A DNA stretch of 62,550 nucleotides from Pantoea eucrina (GCF_002095385.1 NZ_MIPP01000023.1:1-62550), one strand, 5' to 3'. Shown: positions 10,347 through 20,331, counted from the first letter of the stretch. Notes: generated by a model not told the origin, from the sequence alone. Program-made: numbers and translations.

Positions 10347-11693
10347 TTATGTAGGACGGCGCCCAAATGCCGGACGCTTGCGATCAAATGACCAGCCGGG
10401 TACCAGATACTGCATCGCGGTGGCGTCGTTGCGCGCGCCGGCTGGCAGTGACTTATAGAGTTCGTGCGCCTGCTGCAGGCGATCCCGATCCAGCTCAATA
10501 CCCAGCCCCGGTTTATCCGGCACGGCAATTTTGCCGTTGCGGATCTGCAGCGGCTCGCGCGTCAGGCGCTGATCGCCCTCCTGCCAGATCCAGTGCGTGT
10601 CAATCGCGGTTGGCTTGCCCGGGGCGGCAGCACCCACGTGGGTGAACATCGCCAGCGAGATATCGAAATGGTTATTGGAGTGGCAGCCCCAGGTGAGTCC
10701 CCATTCGTCGCAGAGCTGCGCCACGCGCACTGCGCCGCTCAGGGTCCAGAAGTGAGGATCGGCCAGCGGAATATCGACCGCGTTGAGCATCACGGCGTGG
10801 TTCATTTCACGCCAGTTGGTTGCGATCATATTGGTGGCAACCGGCAGCCCGGTGGCGCGGCGAAACTCCGCCATCACTTCACGGCCGGAGTAACCCTGTT
10901 CCGCGCCGCAGGGATCTTCTGCATAGCTCAGCACATCCTGCAGGCCTTTACAGAGTCCGATCGCCTCATCCAGATGCCAGGCGCCATTAGGGTCGACGGT
11001 AATGCGCGCCTCCGGGAAGCGCTGCTTCAGCGCCACCGCCGAGGCGATCTCCTCTTCACCCGGCAGCACGCCGCCTTTGAGTTTGAAATCTTTGAAACCA
11101 TATTTATCCTGCGCCGCCTCTGCCAGACGCACCACCGCCTCCGGCGTCAGCGCCTCCTCATGCCGCAGCCGGTACCAGTCGTGGCTGGCGGCATCACCGC
11201 TGCGATACGGCAGATCGGTTTTATGACGATCGCCGATATAAAACAGATAGCCGAGCACGGTGACCTCATCGCGCTGCTGGCCCGGTCCGAGCAGCTCTGC
11301 CACCGGTACGCCCAGATGCTGCCCCAGCAGATCCAGCAGCGCCGCCTCCAGCGCGGCTACTGCGTTTACGCGCAGTTCGAAGGTCCAGGCGCCATTGCCA
11401 AAAGTGTCAAAATCCGCTGACTGATTGCCCTTATGCACCTGCTGCACCAGCCGGTTCATACGCGCAATCTGCTGCCCTTTGACCTGGGGTACTGCCGCCA
11501 GCAGCGTCTGATAAATTGTATCGCCGCCCGGCGCCTCGCCCAGTCCGGTATGACCGGCGCTGTCGGTCAGCACCACAATATTGCGCGTGAAGCAGGCGTT
11601 ATGCGCGCCGCCAATGTTAAGCAGCATACTGTCGTAACCGGCAACCGGGATCACCTGCATGTCAGTGATGACAGGCGTACTTTGCGTACTCAT
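10347..11693 (-). CDS. gudX: glucarate dehydratase-related protein GudX
   Basis: GudX is the GudD paralog of the gud operon (448 residues). In E. coli it has weak glucarate dehydratase activity and an unclear role. All residues expected for catalysis are present: K204/K206 (FKLKGG), D234, E259, N288, H338 and D365. The active-site loop reads GCHSNNHFD where GudD has GSHSNNHFD. The two proteins share long identical stretches ([15 protein letters not shown]), consistent with an old tandem duplication. Its start overlaps the gudP stop by 4 bp (ATGA), so the two should be translated together. Confidence 0.93.
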   Translation of the reverse strand: MSTQSTPVITDMQVIPVAGYDSMLLNIGGAHNACFTRNIVVLTDSAGHTGLGEAPGGDTIYQTLLAAVPQVKGQQIARMNRLVQQVHKGNQSADFDTFGNGAWTFELRVNAVAALEAALLDLLGQHLGVPVAELLGPGQQRDEVTVLGYLFYIGDRHKTDLPYRSGDAASHDWYRLRHEEALTPEAVVRLAEAAQDKYGFKDFKLKGGVLPGEEEIASAVALKQRFPEARITVDPNGAWHLDEAIGLCKGLQDVLSYAEDPCGAEQGYSGREVMAEFRRATGLPVATNMIATNWREMNHAVMLNAVDIPLADPHFWTLSGAVRVAQLCDEWGLTWGCHSNNHFDISLAMFTHVGAAAPGKPTAIDTHWIWQEGDQRLTREPLQIRNGKIAVPDKPGLGIELDRDRLQQAHELYKSLPAGARNDATAMQYLVPGWSFDRKRPAFGRRPT

Positions 11694-13045
11694 TTCGGCT
11701 CCTTATACGGTTTCAGCTCAACGCGTTTAATGTCACCGGTAATAAACAGAAAACTAAAGGCGGCGACAAAAGCGTGGATCCCGACATATACCAGCGCGCC
11801 CTCAAACGATCCGCTGGTGGCGATGATGTAACCAATCGCGATAGGCGTAACGATACCGGAGAAGTTGCCGAACATATTGAACAGACCACCGCTCAGGCCA
11901 CTGATCTCTTTCGGTGCCGTGTCGGCCATCACCGCCCAGCCCAGCGCACCAATGCCTTTTCCGAAGAACGCCAGCGCCATGAACAGCACCACAACCCATT
12001 CGGTTTCGGTGTAGTTACACATCACCATGCTGATGGAGAGCAGCATGCCGATAACGATTGGCGTTTTACGGGCAATATTGAGTGAGCCGGTTTTGCGCAT
12101 CAAATAGTCGGAGATCACGCCGCCCAGCACGCCGCCGAGGAAGCCGCAAATCGCCGGAACGGAGGCGATAAAGCCCGCTTTCAGAATCGACATGCCGCGT
12201 GCCTGTACCAGATAGACCGGAAACCAGGTAATAAAGAAGTAGGTCAGCGCGTTGACGCAATACTGGCCAAGATAGATGCCCCACATCATGCGGGTAGAGA
12301 GCAGCTGTTTGATCTGATCCCACTTTTCACCGCGGCTGACTTTGCGATCGGCTTTTTTCGCATCCATATTGATCAGCGCGCCGCCCTGCTCCATGTACTC
12401 CAGCTCCGCCTTATTCACGCCGGGGTGGTTGTTGGGATCGTGCATCACTTTGAGCCAGATAAAGCTCAGGATGATGCCCAGCCCGCCCATAAACCAGAAC
12501 ACGTGCGCCCAGCCAACTTCAGAGACCAGCCAGCCCATGATGGGCGCGAAGATCACCGTGGCGAAGTATTGTGCAGAGTTAAAGATGGCGACCGCCGTTC
12601 CGCGCTCCTGTGCCGGGAACCAGGCCGCGACAATACGGCTGTTACCAGGGAAGGAAGGCGCTTCAGCCAGACCGACCAAAAAGCGCAGCAGGAACAGTGA
12701 AATCACAATGCCAAAGCCGCTGAAGAGATCAACAAAGCCCTGCAGCAGAGTAAACAGCGACCAGAGGAAAATACTCCAGAAGTAGACACGCTTGGATCCA
12801 AAGCGATCCAGCAGCCATCCACCCGGGATCTGTCCGATCACATAGGCCCATGAGAAGGCGGAAAAGATATAGCCCAGCCCGACAGAGTCGAGACCGATAT
12901 CTTTGGACATCGCCGATCCGGCAATGGAAATGGTGGCGCGGTCGCCGTAGTTGAATGAGGTGACGATAAATAACATCACCACGATCCAGTAGCGGGCGTT
13001 GGTACGTTTCTGCACCGCCTCTGCCGTCTGGCTGTAACTATTCAT
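11690..13045 (-). CDS. gudP: glucarate/galactarate MFS transporter GudP
   Basis: GudP is a proton-coupled inner-membrane transporter of the anion:cation symporter branch of the major facilitator superfamily. The 451-residue protein has 12 predicted hydrophobic segments, with the signature [10 protein letters not shown] in TM1 and [16 protein letters not shown] in the TM2-3 loop. I chose ATG 13045 ([11 protein letters not shown]) because AGGAGT lies 6 bases upstream and the length equals E. coli GudP (450). It is the first gene of the minus-strand gud-gar operon. GarP is very similar, and only one such transporter is present here, so it may carry both diacids. Confidence 0.93.
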   Translation of the reverse strand: MNSYSQTAEAVQKRTNARYWIVVMLFIVTSFNYGDRATISIAGSAMSKDIGLDSVGLGYIFSAFSWAYVIGQIPGGWLLDRFGSKRVYFWSIFLWSLFTLLQGFVDLFSGFGIVISLFLLRFLVGLAEAPSFPGNSRIVAAWFPAQERGTAVAIFNSAQYFATVIFAPIMGWLVSEVGWAHVFWFMGGLGIILSFIWLKVMHDPNNHPGVNKAELEYMEQGGALINMDAKKADRKVSRGEKWDQIKQLLSTRMMWGIYLGQYCVNALTYFFITWFPVYLVQARGMSILKAGFIASVPAICGFLGGVLGGVISDYLMRKTGSLNIARKTPIVIGMLLSISMVMCNYTETEWVVVLFMALAFFGKGIGALGWAVMADTAPKEISGLSGGLFNMFGNFSGIVTPIAIGYIIATSGSFEGALVYVGIHAFVAAFSFLFITGDIKRVELKPYKEPK

Positions 13046-13362
13046 GATGCACTCCTGAAATATAGCGAACGCTACATTCACTCTGACTGCATACACATCG
13101 CGTTGGGTATCAGAATGATGTCGGGTTAAACACGGCGATTGTTGTTATGGCGAACGTTGATGCGTCGTGACAGGTAACCAAACCTCTAAGAACGGAAATC
13201 AGTATAAAAACAGCCCGCGGCTGAAACACTGGAAGAAAGCCCGACAATTCAGTCAAAACAAAAAAGAATTTGTGGCATATGCACATCCTGCTGCGTGATG
13301 GCTCACGAAACGCCGATCGCAGCGCCATAATTGTACAAAAAACAGACAGACAAAGAGCGCTT

Positions 13363-13378
13363 TGTGAGCACCTTCACT
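13363..13378. promoter_or_regulatory. candidate CRP-binding site
   Basis: TGTGA-GCACCT-TCACT matches the CRP consensus TGTGA-N6-TCACA in 9 of 10 fixed bases. It lies 318 bp from gudP and 176 bp from garD, between two operons for secondary carbon sources, where cAMP-CRP control is expected. Confidence 0.55.
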
Positions 13379-13513
13379 TGCTTTTGGTTAAAACCACCAA
13401 AGTGCGGAGAGAAAGGGGCTAAAAGCCGGACAGTTGCACAATGCGCTGGCGGGCGCGTGCTGCTTATACTGGAGCTGGCTGACTTTGATGACGTGACCAG
13501 AACCACTATTTAT

Positions 13514-13534
13514 CGCACTGCTATGCACAGTGCG
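13514..13534 (+). promoter_or_regulatory. hairpin in the garD 5' leader
   Basis: CGCACTG and CAGTGCG pair over a 7-nt loop and end 6 bp before the GGTGA ribosome-binding site of garD. It might affect translation start; no ligand or regulator is known to me. Confidence 0.4.
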
Positions 13535-13553
13535 GCTACCCGGAAGGTGAGCA

Positions 13554-15113
13554 ATGAACCGACCCGTTACAGAAAAACCACTCTATATAAAAGTTCATGA
13601 AGCGGATAACGTTGCGATTGTCGTCAACGATCAGGGCCTGCCCGCGGGTACACGCTTTGCCGACGGGCTGCAGCTGACGGAGCATGTGCCCCAGGGGCAC
13701 AAAGTTGCGCTGGAGGATATCGCTCAGGATGCACCGATTCTGCGCTATGGCGAAGTGATCGGCACGGCGCTGCGCTCTATTGCGCGCGGCAGCTGGATAG
13801 ATGAGTCGCTGGTAGCCCTGCCCGAGGCGCCGCCGCTCAGCAGCCTGCCGCTGGCAACCAACGTACCGCCTGAACTGCCGCCGCTGGAAGGCTATACCTT
13901 TGATGGTTATCGCAATGCAGACGGCAGCGTGGGAACCCGCAACCTGCTTGGCATTACCACCAGCGTCCACTGTGTGGCGGGCGTCGTGGACTATGTTGTG
14001 CAGCTTATTGAACGCGATCTGCTGCCGCGCTATCCCAACGTGGATGGCGTGGTCGCGCTGAATCATCTGTATGGCTGCGGCGTGGCGATCAACGCCCCGG
14101 CTGCCGTCGTGCCGATCCGCACCATTCATAATCTTGCGCTGAATCCCAATTTTGGTGGCGAGGTAATGATTGTCAGCCTCGGCTGTGAAAAGCTCCAGCC
14201 GGAGCGGCTGCTGACCGGTACGCCTGATGTACAGGCGATCTCGCTGGATGATAACGATATTGTGCGTCTGCAGGATGAGCGTCACGTCGGCTTTGGCGCC
14301 ATGGTGGATGAGATCCTGCAGGTCGCTGAACGTCATCTGAAAAAGCTTAATCTGCGCCGCCGGGAACCCTGCCCGGCGTCTGAACTGGTAGTAGGCACCC
14401 AGTGCGGCGGCAGTGACGCCTTTTCCGGCGTAACGGCTAACCCGGCGGTGGGCTTCGCCTCCGATCTGCTGGTGCGCTGCGGCGCCACAGTCATGTTTTC
14501 TGAAGTGACGGAGGTGCGCGACGCTATTCATCTGCTGACGCCGCGCGTGGTTAATGAAGCGGTGGGTAAACGGCTGCTGGAAGAGATGGCGTGGTATGAC
14601 GACTATCTGCATCAGGGACAGACCGATCGCAGCGCTAACCCCTCACCCGGCAATAAAAAAGGCGGACTGGCAAACGTGGTGGAGAAAGCGCTGGGATCGA
14701 TTGCAAAATCGGGGCGCAGCCCGATTGCTGAAGTGCTGTCGCCGGGACAGCGCCCTACGCAGCGCGGACTGATTTACGCCGCTACCCCTGCCAGTGACTT
14801 TGTCTGCGGTACGCAGCAGATGGCTTCCGGCATTACGCTGCAGGTGTTTACCACCGGGCGCGGCACGCCCTATGGCCTCGCGGCTATTCCGGTGATTAAG
14901 ATGGCGACGCGCAGCGCGCTGGCCCGGCGCTGGCATGATCTGATGGATATCAACGCCGGCACTATCGCCACCGGTGAAGAGAGTATTGAGCAGGTAGGCT
15001 GGCGTCTGTTTGAGTTGATTCTGGAGATCGCCAGCGGTCGTCAGCAGACCTGGTCCGATCGCTGGGGGATCCGCAACCAGCTGGCGGTATTTAATCCGGC
15101 ACCGGTAACCTGA
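13554..15113 (+). CDS. garD: galactarate dehydratase
   Basis: GarD is an iron-dependent dehydratase that turns galactarate (mucate) into 5-keto-4-deoxyglucarate, which then enters through GarL. The 519-residue protein belongs to the UxaA/altronate dehydratase family: an N-terminal SAF-like domain (about residues 10-85) and a C-terminal catalytic region with [24 protein letters not shown] and [11 protein letters not shown], whose conserved cysteines are typical metal ligands. GGTGA sits 4 bases before ATG 13554. It is divergent from the gud-gar operon, whereas in E. coli garD is next to garPLRK at a different locus. Confidence 0.96.
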   Translation: MNRPVTEKPLYIKVHEADNVAIVVNDQGLPAGTRFADGLQLTEHVPQGHKVALEDIAQDAPILRYGEVIGTALRSIARGSWIDESLVALPEAPPLSSLPLATNVPPELPPLEGYTFDGYRNADGSVGTRNLLGITTSVHCVAGVVDYVVQLIERDLLPRYPNVDGVVALNHLYGCGVAINAPAAVVPIRTIHNLALNPNFGGEVMIVSLGCEKLQPERLLTGTPDVQAISLDDNDIVRLQDERHVGFGAMVDEILQVAERHLKKLNLRRREPCPASELVVGTQCGGSDAFSGVTANPAVGFASDLLVRCGATVMFSEVTEVRDAIHLLTPRVVNEAVGKRLLEEMAWYDDYLHQGQTDRSANPSPGNKKGGLANVVEKALGSIAKSGRSPIAEVLSPGQRPTQRGLIYAATPASDFVCGTQQMASGITLQVFTTGRGTPYGLAAIPVIKMATRSALARRWHDLMDINAGTIATGEESIEQVGWRLFELILEIASGRQQTWSDRWGIRNQLAVFNPAPVT

Positions 15114-15134
15114 TACCGGGCTGCACCGTTAATA

Positions 15135-15160
15135 CCGGGCCGCCATACAGGGCGGCCCGG
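15135..15160. terminator. GC-rich hairpin between convergent garD and yqcA
   Basis: CCGGGCCGCC and GGCGGCCCGG form a perfect 10-bp stem with an ATACAG loop, 21 bp after the garD stop and 4 bp from the yqcA stop. Its place between convergent genes suggests a two-way terminator, although no T run follows. Confidence 0.5.
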
Positions 15161-15164
15161 GTCA

Positions 15165-15611
15165 CTACAGCTGCTTACCCCAGCTCTCCACCCACGGCGT
15201 CGTCACGCTTTCAGGCTCCGGATGCTCAACGGCATCCACCATCAGCACATCACCAATACGCTGCGCCTGCTGCGCCTGGAGCGTGGCATCAAAGGTTTTT
15301 CCTGCGCCGCAGAAGTGCTGATAGCTGCTGTCACCCAGCGCAATCACACCATAGCGCAGCGCTGGCTGATAGCCGAGCTCATCATGGATTTGCGCATGGA
15401 GACGGGCAATATTATCCGGCAGATCGCCCTGCCCGGTGGTTGAGGTTACAATCAGCACGACGTCGCTGCTGTACGCCTGCCACTCCGCCAGCGTCGGATC
15501 CTCAAAGACCTCTACTTCATGTCCCTGCGCCTGCAGCACCGGCTGCGCCTCTTCGGCCACCAGCAGTGCATTGCCGTAAACCGTGCCTGTAAAAATGCCA
15601 ATTTTTGCCAT
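15165..15611 (-). CDS. yqcA: flavodoxin-family protein YqcA
   Basis: The 148-residue protein is a short-chain flavodoxin. The FMN phosphate loop is FTGTVYGNA (about residues 7-15), [12 protein letters not shown] near residue 57 binds the ring, and [15 protein letters not shown] is the third FMN loop. It resembles MioC and YqcA, which have unclear physiological partners; MioC has been linked to biotin synthesis. It lies 12 bp after truC on the same strand and is probably cotranscribed with yqcC-truC. Confidence 0.93.
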   Translation of the reverse strand: MAKIGIFTGTVYGNALLVAEEAQPVLQAQGHEVEVFEDPTLAEWQAYSSDVVLIVTSTTGQGDLPDNIARLHAQIHDELGYQPALRYGVIALGDSSYQHFCGAGKTFDATLQAQQAQRIGDVLMVDAVEHPEPESVTTPWVESWGKQL

Positions 15612-15623
15612 CTTGCTGCTCCT

Positions 15624-16403
15624 TTACGCTGTTGGCTTATCCTGAACTGCCTCAGCGTCAAACTCAACCCTGGGAACGTCCGGTAACCGATCCTGCCAGC
15701 CGAACTGCTGCAGCATCTGCTGCCATATCGGATCCAGTCCGGCGCGGATCACCAGCGGCTCTCCGGTAAAGGGATGCGTCAGCGAGAGTGCGCTGGCGTG
15801 CAGCATTAAACGATCGAGCCCGAAATGCGCCGCTGCGCCACGATTCTGGCGCAGATCGCCGTGGGCGCTGTCGCCAATAATCGGGTGGCGCAGGTGCGCC
15901 ATATGGCGGCGCAGCTGATGCTTACGCCCGGTGCGCGGCGACATCTCCACCAGGGTGTAGCGGGCGCTGCTGTATTTACCGATTGCCACCGGCATTTCTG
16001 TCTGCGCCAGCGCCTGATAATCCGTGACCGCAGGCTGCGGTGCACGCGGTTCAGCAGAAAATTTATCCGCAATTTTATCCAGCTCTTCCAGCAGCGGATA
16101 GTCGAGCGTAGCCGCGCCATCCAGCCAGCCGCGCAGTACGGCGTGATAGGTTTTTTGTATCTGATGCTGCTCAAACTGCTGCGCCAGTAAACGGCCCGCC
16201 TCGCTCGATAAGCCCATCAGCAGTACGCCAGAGGTCGGGCGATCGAGCCGGTGCGCGGTAAAGACGTGCTGACCAATCTGATCGCGCACCGTCTGCATCA
16301 CCACCACTTTCTCTTTGCGATCGAGCCAGCTGCGGTGCACCAGCCAGCCGGCAGGCTTGTTTACTGCTACCAGCCACTCATCCTGATAGATAATCTCCAG
16401 CAT
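15624..16403 (-). CDS. truC: tRNA pseudouridine(65) synthase TruC
   Basis: TruC makes pseudouridine at position 65 of tRNAs such as tRNA-Ile and tRNA-Asp. The 259-residue protein (260 in E. coli) is an RluA-family synthase: catalytic D54 lies in HRLDRPTSG, with ARYTLVEMSPRTGRKHQLRRH and LMLHA as the other family motifs. There is no S4 domain, as expected for TruC. ATG 16403 overlaps the yqcC stop (ATGA), showing translational coupling in the order yqcC-truC-yqcA. Confidence 0.96.
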   Translation of the reverse strand: MLEIIYQDEWLVAVNKPAGWLVHRSWLDRKEKVVVMQTVRDQIGQHVFTAHRLDRPTSGVLLMGLSSEAGRLLAQQFEQHQIQKTYHAVLRGWLDGAATLDYPLLEELDKIADKFSAEPRAPQPAVTDYQALAQTEMPVAIGKYSSARYTLVEMSPRTGRKHQLRRHMAHLRHPIIGDSAHGDLRQNRGAAAHFGLDRLMLHASALSLTHPFTGEPLVIRAGLDPIWQQMLQQFGWQDRLPDVPRVEFDAEAVQDKPTA

Positions 16404-16729
16404 CAGCGTGCTGGCTCCGCAAACAGCGCGTCAAGCTCACGCAGCGCGATCAGCAGAGCGGTATAGCCGGGAGTGACCGGAGTCAGAGCAACTTCGTAAT
16501 AGGGCGCGACGGCGAAACCGGCAGGCATTGGCGCGCCGGAGGCGATCAGGGCTGACATACGCGGGATCAATACCCACTGCAGCCACTCCAGCGGAGCCAT
16601 AGTATCAAGGCAGAAAGGCTGGTCGCTGTTAAACGCGGCCGCGTCAGGAGCGCTCTGCTGCCAGTAATCGTGTTCGCGCATGACTGCTTCGACCTGCTGC
16701 AGTCGCTGCGTAATAGTGTGCGTCGACAT
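16403..16729 (-). CDS. yqcC: DUF446 protein YqcC
   Basis: A conserved cytosolic protein of 108 residues (109 in E. coli) with no known function. The body reads QRLQQVEAVMREHDYWQQ and then PFCLDTMAPLEWLQWVLIPRM, the YqcC family signature. I chose ATG 16729 (MSTHTITQ) because GGAGGCAACCT precedes it directly; the frame opens further upstream but without similarity. It is the first gene of yqcC-truC-yqcA and lies just past the csrB terminator. Confidence 0.92.
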   Translation of the reverse strand: MSTHTITQRLQQVEAVMREHDYWQQSAPDAAAFNSDQPFCLDTMAPLEWLQWVLIPRMSALIASGAPMPAGFAVAPYYEVALTPVTPGYTALLIALRELDALFAEPAR

Positions 16730-16795
16730 AGGTTGCCTCCGTGAAATAATGGGCGGCAAGCATATCACTCGTCACCGGTGGCGTAAAAAGCGCAT

Positions 16796-16829
16796 AAAAA
16801 AAGGGAGCACTGTTAATAACAGTGCTCCC
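16796..16829 (-). terminator. csrB intrinsic terminator
   Basis: GGGAGCACTGTT and AACAGTGCTCCC form a perfect 12-bp stem around AAT at 16803-16829, followed on the minus strand by seven U residues (A run at 16796-16802). Confidence 0.95.
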
Positions 16830-17105
16830 GGTTCGTTGTGCAGCATTCCCGCCACCGCAGTGCTCCCTGCTCATCCGTGACAACTCTTCCTGCGCTTTCC
16901 ATTGCCTGTCTTCATGACAGCATCCTTAGCATCCTGGCTCGCCCTGCTCCGCACGGCTCACATTCTCCATCCTGGAGGTGTCCCTTACTCATTCCTGAGT
17001 GTCCTGCTCCGTCCTGAAGCCTTCCCTGTGACGTAAACTCCGTTACGTTCCCGCCTCCTGGCTGACATTCTCCTGAACGTCGCTCTGTCCATAGCGTCCT
17101 GCTAA
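16796..17105 (-). ncRNA. csrB: CsrB regulatory RNA
   Basis: CsrB binds many copies of the CsrA protein and relieves CsrA control of translation. The minus strand has about 23 GGA trinucleotides in about 300 nt, many as AGGA, CAGGA or GGGA in hairpin loops, with no coding sequence. The 3' part (GATGAGCAGGGAGC, then GGAATGCTGC and AACCGGGAGCACTGTT) matches E. coli CsrB, and the place between yqcC and syd is the same. The 3' end is set by the terminator at 16796-16829. The 5' end near 17105 is an estimate from the first GGA motifs; promoter boxes are weak. At about 310 nt it is shorter than E. coli CsrB (about 369). Confidence 0.93.
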
Positions 17106-17275
17106 CGGTGGGTATTCTCTCAAAAATCGCCACAATAACAAGTAAGCATGAGCCATTAATCGATCAAGTATTGTCTCAATTTTCAGACTGATACCATAAC
17201 TCTATGATTCACAATATCTTTACATTTAGCTTTTCTGAAAGGTTCACTCACAAAATGTCGATCTCGCACAGATTT

Positions 17276-17293
17276 TGTAAGAGATCTCTTACA
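17276..17293. promoter_or_regulatory. UvrY/GacA box upstream of csrB
   Basis: TGTAAGAGATCTCTTACA is a perfect 18-bp palindrome matching the GacA/UvrY operator TGTAAG-N6-CTTACA. Its centre is about 180 bp upstream of the inferred csrB start, near the distance known for E. coli csrB. It also lies 15 bp past the syd stop, so it serves csrB rather than syd. Confidence 0.9.
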
Positions 17294-17307
17294 TAGCGCT
17301 TCGGTTA

Positions 17308-17865
17308 TCACTCCATCGAAACGATAACAGGTTGTATAACATCGAGAAATGTCCGGACAGAAGGTGAAAGAATTTCACGTTTGTTACGTCCAGGCTCCTC
17401 CAGAATGACCTCACCGGTAAGATTACACACCGCCACCATCTCCTGCTCTGAATCAGTAGTAGCAATAAACAGCGTCGGACTCTGTTTCAGACGCCGTTTC
17501 ATAATCAGATGACCAATCAGATTCTCCTGCAGCCGGATAAAGTCCTCTTCGCTCCATACCTGCAGCAGCGTTAACCTGCGCTGCTGCAGGCGGGCATGCA
17601 TATCGCCGGCAAACTGGGTAGTGTAAAACGCAGTGATATCAGGCTGGAGCTGAATATCCAGCGCCCGCTCCACCGCATCCAGCCCTGACGATGGCGAAAA
17701 AGGCTGCGGCTGCCAGAGAACGCGGTCATCAACGGTATTGATGATACAGGGCGAAGGGATCCCTGCCAGATCGCTACTGGCAGGATAGTGTCCCTGCTGC
17801 TGCTGCCAGAGATCGATATAACGGGTGGTAAACGCACACAGTGCGCTGGCGGTGGGCTGCATCAT
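17308..17865 (-). CDS. syd: SecY-interacting protein Syd
   Basis: Syd is a soluble protein that binds SecY and is thought to check the quality of SecYEG. The 185-residue protein (181 in E. coli) carries the family core [31 protein letters not shown] and [19 protein letters not shown]. It lacks a signal peptide and is acidic overall. ATG 17865 gives the same N-terminal spacing as E. coli. It is divergent from queF with a 61-bp gap and lies upstream of csrB on the same strand. Confidence 0.94.
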   Translation of the reverse strand: MMQPTASALCAFTTRYIDLWQQQQGHYPASSDLAGIPSPCIINTVDDRVLWQPQPFSPSSGLDAVERALDIQLQPDITAFYTTQFAGDMHARLQQRRLTLLQVWSEEDFIRLQENLIGHLIMKRRLKQSPTLFIATTDSEQEMVAVCNLTGEVILEEPGRNKREILSPSVRTFLDVIQPVIVSME

Positions 17866-17926
17866 TCATCTTCTCGCTGGTGATCGGTTACACTTAGCCA
17901 CTTTGATTCACCTTGTGGTAACCATT

Positions 17927-18772
17927 ATGTCTTCTGAACACCCAAACCCGGCCTTAAGCGGCCTGACCCTGGGCAAATCTGTCGCCTATGTAGATGAGTA
18001 CGATAACACGCTGCTGCAATCTGTGCCGCGCAGTCTGAACCGGGAACCGCTCAATCTTTTTCCGCATAATCTGCCGTTTCACGGCGCAGATATCTGGACC
18101 CTGTATGAGCTTTCATGGCTAAACAGTAAAGGTGTCCCGCAGGTCGCGATTGGCGAAGTGGTGCTGGATGCTGACAGCGTAAATCTGATTGAGTCGAAAA
18201 GCTTTAAGCTCTACCTGAACAGCTTTAATCAGACCCGCTTTGCGGACTGGGGCGACGTGCGTCAGACGCTGGAACGCGATCTGCGCGCCTGCGCCAGCGG
18301 CAACGTCAGCGTGGCGCTGTTTCGCCTGAGCGAGCTGGAAAGCCAGCCTATCGGACAGTTCAGCGGCAGCGTTATCGATGAGCAGGATATCAGCATCAGC
18401 GATTATGGTTTTGATGCCGGACACCTTGCGCACGCCGCGGGCAATGAAATCGTAGATGAGACGCTGGTAAGCCACCTGCTGAAATCTAACTGTCTGATCA
18501 CCAACCAGCCCGACTGGGGATCGGTGATGATTCGTTATAAAGGCCCGCGTATCGACCGCGAGGCGCTGCTGCGCTATCTGATCTCTTTCCGCCAGCACAA
18601 TGAGTTTCATGAGCAGTGCGTGGAGCGCATTTTTAATGACGTGCAGCGTTTCTGCCAGCCAGAGGCGTTAACCGTTTATGCGCGCTACACCCGCCGCGGC
18701 GGTCTGGATATCAACCCGTGGCGCAGCAATGTTCCCTTCACGCCCGGCTTTTCGCGTCTGGCACGCCAGTAA
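17927..18772 (+). CDS. queF: NADPH-dependent 7-cyano-7-deazaguanine reductase QueF
   Basis: QueF reduces preQ0 to preQ1 in queuosine synthesis for tRNA. The 281-residue protein is the long, two-domain (YqcD/type II) form. The N-terminal half contains [17 protein letters not shown], the substrate/NADPH motif; the C-terminal half has the nucleophile C189 in [14 protein letters not shown] and [16 protein letters not shown] 17927 ([10 protein letters not shown]) gives the E. coli length (282) and follows TGTGGT; upstream in-frame extension lies across the syd start and is not conserved. Confidence 0.96.
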   Translation: MSSEHPNPALSGLTLGKSVAYVDEYDNTLLQSVPRSLNREPLNLFPHNLPFHGADIWTLYELSWLNSKGVPQVAIGEVVLDADSVNLIESKSFKLYLNSFNQTRFADWGDVRQTLERDLRACASGNVSVALFRLSELESQPIGQFSGSVIDEQDISISDYGFDAGHLAHAAGNEIVDETLVSHLLKSNCLITNQPDWGSVMIRYKGPRIDREALLRYLISFRQHNEFHEQCVERIFNDVQRFCQPEALTVYARYTRRGGLDINPWRSNVPFTPGFSRLARQ

Positions 18773-18896
18773 CAGAGTGCGAGGCACCTCGCAGGCCGTA
18801 GCAGGGATGCGCGGTTCCTCTTGAGCAATCATAACCGGGAGCGTTAATCTGTCTGCGGCGTTAAGCGTAAAGCGTATGCGACCAGGGATTTTCGTC

Positions 18897-18922
18897 ACTG
18901 CGCTCAGCAGGTTAAGCGCAGT
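18897..18922 (+). repeat. hairpin in the ppnN leader
   Basis: ACTGCGCT and AGCGCAGT pair perfectly over a 10-nt loop, ending 36 bp before the ppnN start. A second short inverted repeat (TGCGAGG-CA-CCTCGCA) lies just after the queF stop and may end queF transcription. Neither has a U run. Confidence 0.35.
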
Positions 18923-18958
18923 GTCATCAGTCACGCTATGGCGTGTAAAGGAGTTCTT

Positions 18959-20320
18959 TTGATTACACATATCAGCCCGCTTGGCTCGATGGATCTGCTC
19001 TCACAGCTGGAAGTCGACATGCTGAAGCAGACCGCCAGCAGCGATCTCTACCAGCTTTTTCGTAACTGTTCCCTTGCAGTGCTTAACTCCGGCAGCCAGA
19101 CAGACAGCAGTCATGAGCTGCTCTCGCGTTTTGAAAATTTCGCTATTAACGTCCTGCGCCGCGAGCGCGGCGTTAAGCTGGAGCTGATCAATCCGCCGGA
19201 AGAGGCATTTGTGGATGGGCGTATCATCCGCTCACTGCAGGCCAACCTGTTTGCCGTGCTGCGCGATATTCTGTTTGTTAACGGCCAGCTTGCTCTGCCA
19301 GAGCGCCTCGCGGGTCAGGCTGACGACTCTGCGCATATCACCAATCAGGTTTTCTCGATACTGCGTAACGCGCGCGCGCTGCACGTCGGGGAGTATCCTA
19401 ATACCGTGGTTTGCTGGGGCGGACACTCTATCAACGCGGTGGAGTACCAGTATTGCCGTAATGTTGGCACCCAGATGGGGCTGCGCGAGCTGAATATCTG
19501 CACCGGCTGTGGCCCTGGCGTAATGGAAGCGCCAATGAAAGGCGCGGCGGTAGGTCATGCGCAGCAGCGCTATCATGACAGCCGCTTTATCGGCCTGACT
19601 GAGCCTTCCATTATCGCCGCTGAACCGCCTAACCCGCTGGTTAACGAACTCATCATTATGCCCGATATCGAAAAACGCCTTGAGGCCTTTGTCCGCATCG
19701 CGCATGGCATCGTGATCTTCCCGGGTGGCGTCGGCACCGCCGAAGAGTTCCTTTATCTGCTTGGTATTCTGATGAATCCGCAAAACAGCGAGCAGGTGCT
19801 GCCGCTGATCCTCACCGGCCCTAAAGAGAGCGCTGACTATTTCCGCGTGCTCGATGATTTCATCGTCAATACGCTGGGCGAGCAGGCGCGCAAACACTAT
19901 ACGATCATTATTGATGATGCCGCTGAAGTGGCGCGCCAGATGAAAAAAGCGATGCCGCAGGTAAAAGAGCATCGTCGCGAAACCGGTGACGCTTACAGCT
20001 TTAACTGGTCTATCCGTATTGCGCCGGATCTGCAGGTGCCTTTCCTGCCGACCCACGAAAACATGGCAAATCTCAACCTGTTTCCGAATCAGCCGGCGGA
20101 AAAACTGGCGGCTGATTTGCGCCGCGCCTTCTCCGGGATCGTGGCCGGAAACGTAAAAGAAATCGGTATCCGGGAGATCCGTGAACGCGGCCCTTATCAG
20201 CTGCGCGGCGACGCCGATCTGATGCATCGGATGGATGAGCTGCTGCAGGGCTTTGTGGCGCAGCAGCGTATGAAACTACCGGGCAGTGCCTATATCCCCT
20301 GCTACGAAATCATCAAATAA
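18959..20320 (+). CDS. ppnN: pyrimidine/purine-5'-nucleotide nucleosidase PpnN
   Basis: PpnN (YgdH) cleaves nucleoside monophosphates such as GMP and IMP to base and ribose 5-phosphate and is activated by (p)ppGpp. The 453-residue protein has a LOG-family Rossmann core with [17 protein letters not shown] and [14 protein letters not shown], flanked by the N- and C-terminal domains typical of the long PpnN form. The start is TTG at 18959 ([12 protein letters not shown]), preceded by AAAGGAG at a proper distance; this is also the conserved N-terminus in E. coli (454 residues). It lies between queF and xni; sdaCB, which E. coli has nearby, is absent. Confidence 0.94.
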   Translation: MITHISPLGSMDLLSQLEVDMLKQTASSDLYQLFRNCSLAVLNSGSQTDSSHELLSRFENFAINVLRRERGVKLELINPPEEAFVDGRIIRSLQANLFAVLRDILFVNGQLALPERLAGQADDSAHITNQVFSILRNARALHVGEYPNTVVCWGGHSINAVEYQYCRNVGTQMGLRELNICTGCGPGVMEAPMKGAAVGHAQQRYHDSRFIGLTEPSIIAAEPPNPLVNELIIMPDIEKRLEAFVRIAHGIVIFPGGVGTAEEFLYLLGILMNPQNSEQVLPLILTGPKESADYFRVLDDFIVNTLGEQARKHYTIIIDDAAEVARQMKKAMPQVKEHRRETGDAYSFNWSIRIAPDLQVPFLPTHENMANLNLFPNQPAEKLAADLRRAFSGIVAGNVKEIGIREIRERGPYQLRGDADLMHRMDELLQGFVAQQRMKLPGSAYIPCYEIIK

Positions 20321-20331
20321 CCCTTCAGGAA

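Larger units (their letters stand above)
13046..13553. promoter_or_regulatory. 508-bp divergent gudP/garD control region
   Basis: No gene is seen between the divergent operons. The region holds a CRP-like site at 13363-13378, an interrupted inverted repeat at 13381-13402 (TGGTT-AA-AACCA inside CTTTTGG...CCAAAG), a small TAGCG-AA-CGCTA palindrome about 20 bp upstream of gudP, and a hairpin at the garD ribosome-binding site. In E. coli these genes answer to CdaR; cdaR is not in the window and I cannot assign its operator. Promoter boxes are not clear enough to name. Confidence 0.6.

Noticed and set aside
10347..11693. gudX as an assembly duplicate of gudD
   Set aside because: The proteins differ throughout, both have intact frames and start sites, and the gudP-gudX-gudD order is known from E. 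coli.
13261..13283. CRP site at TTTGTGGCATATGCACAT
   Set aside because: The half-sites are spaced five, not six, bases apart, and both differ from the consensus; the site at 13363 is far better.
16680..17133. Small open frames of 66-79 codons in the yqcC-csrB region
   Set aside because: The GGA-rich sequence, terminator and place identify csrB; these frames have no similarity to proteins and lack ribosome-binding sites.
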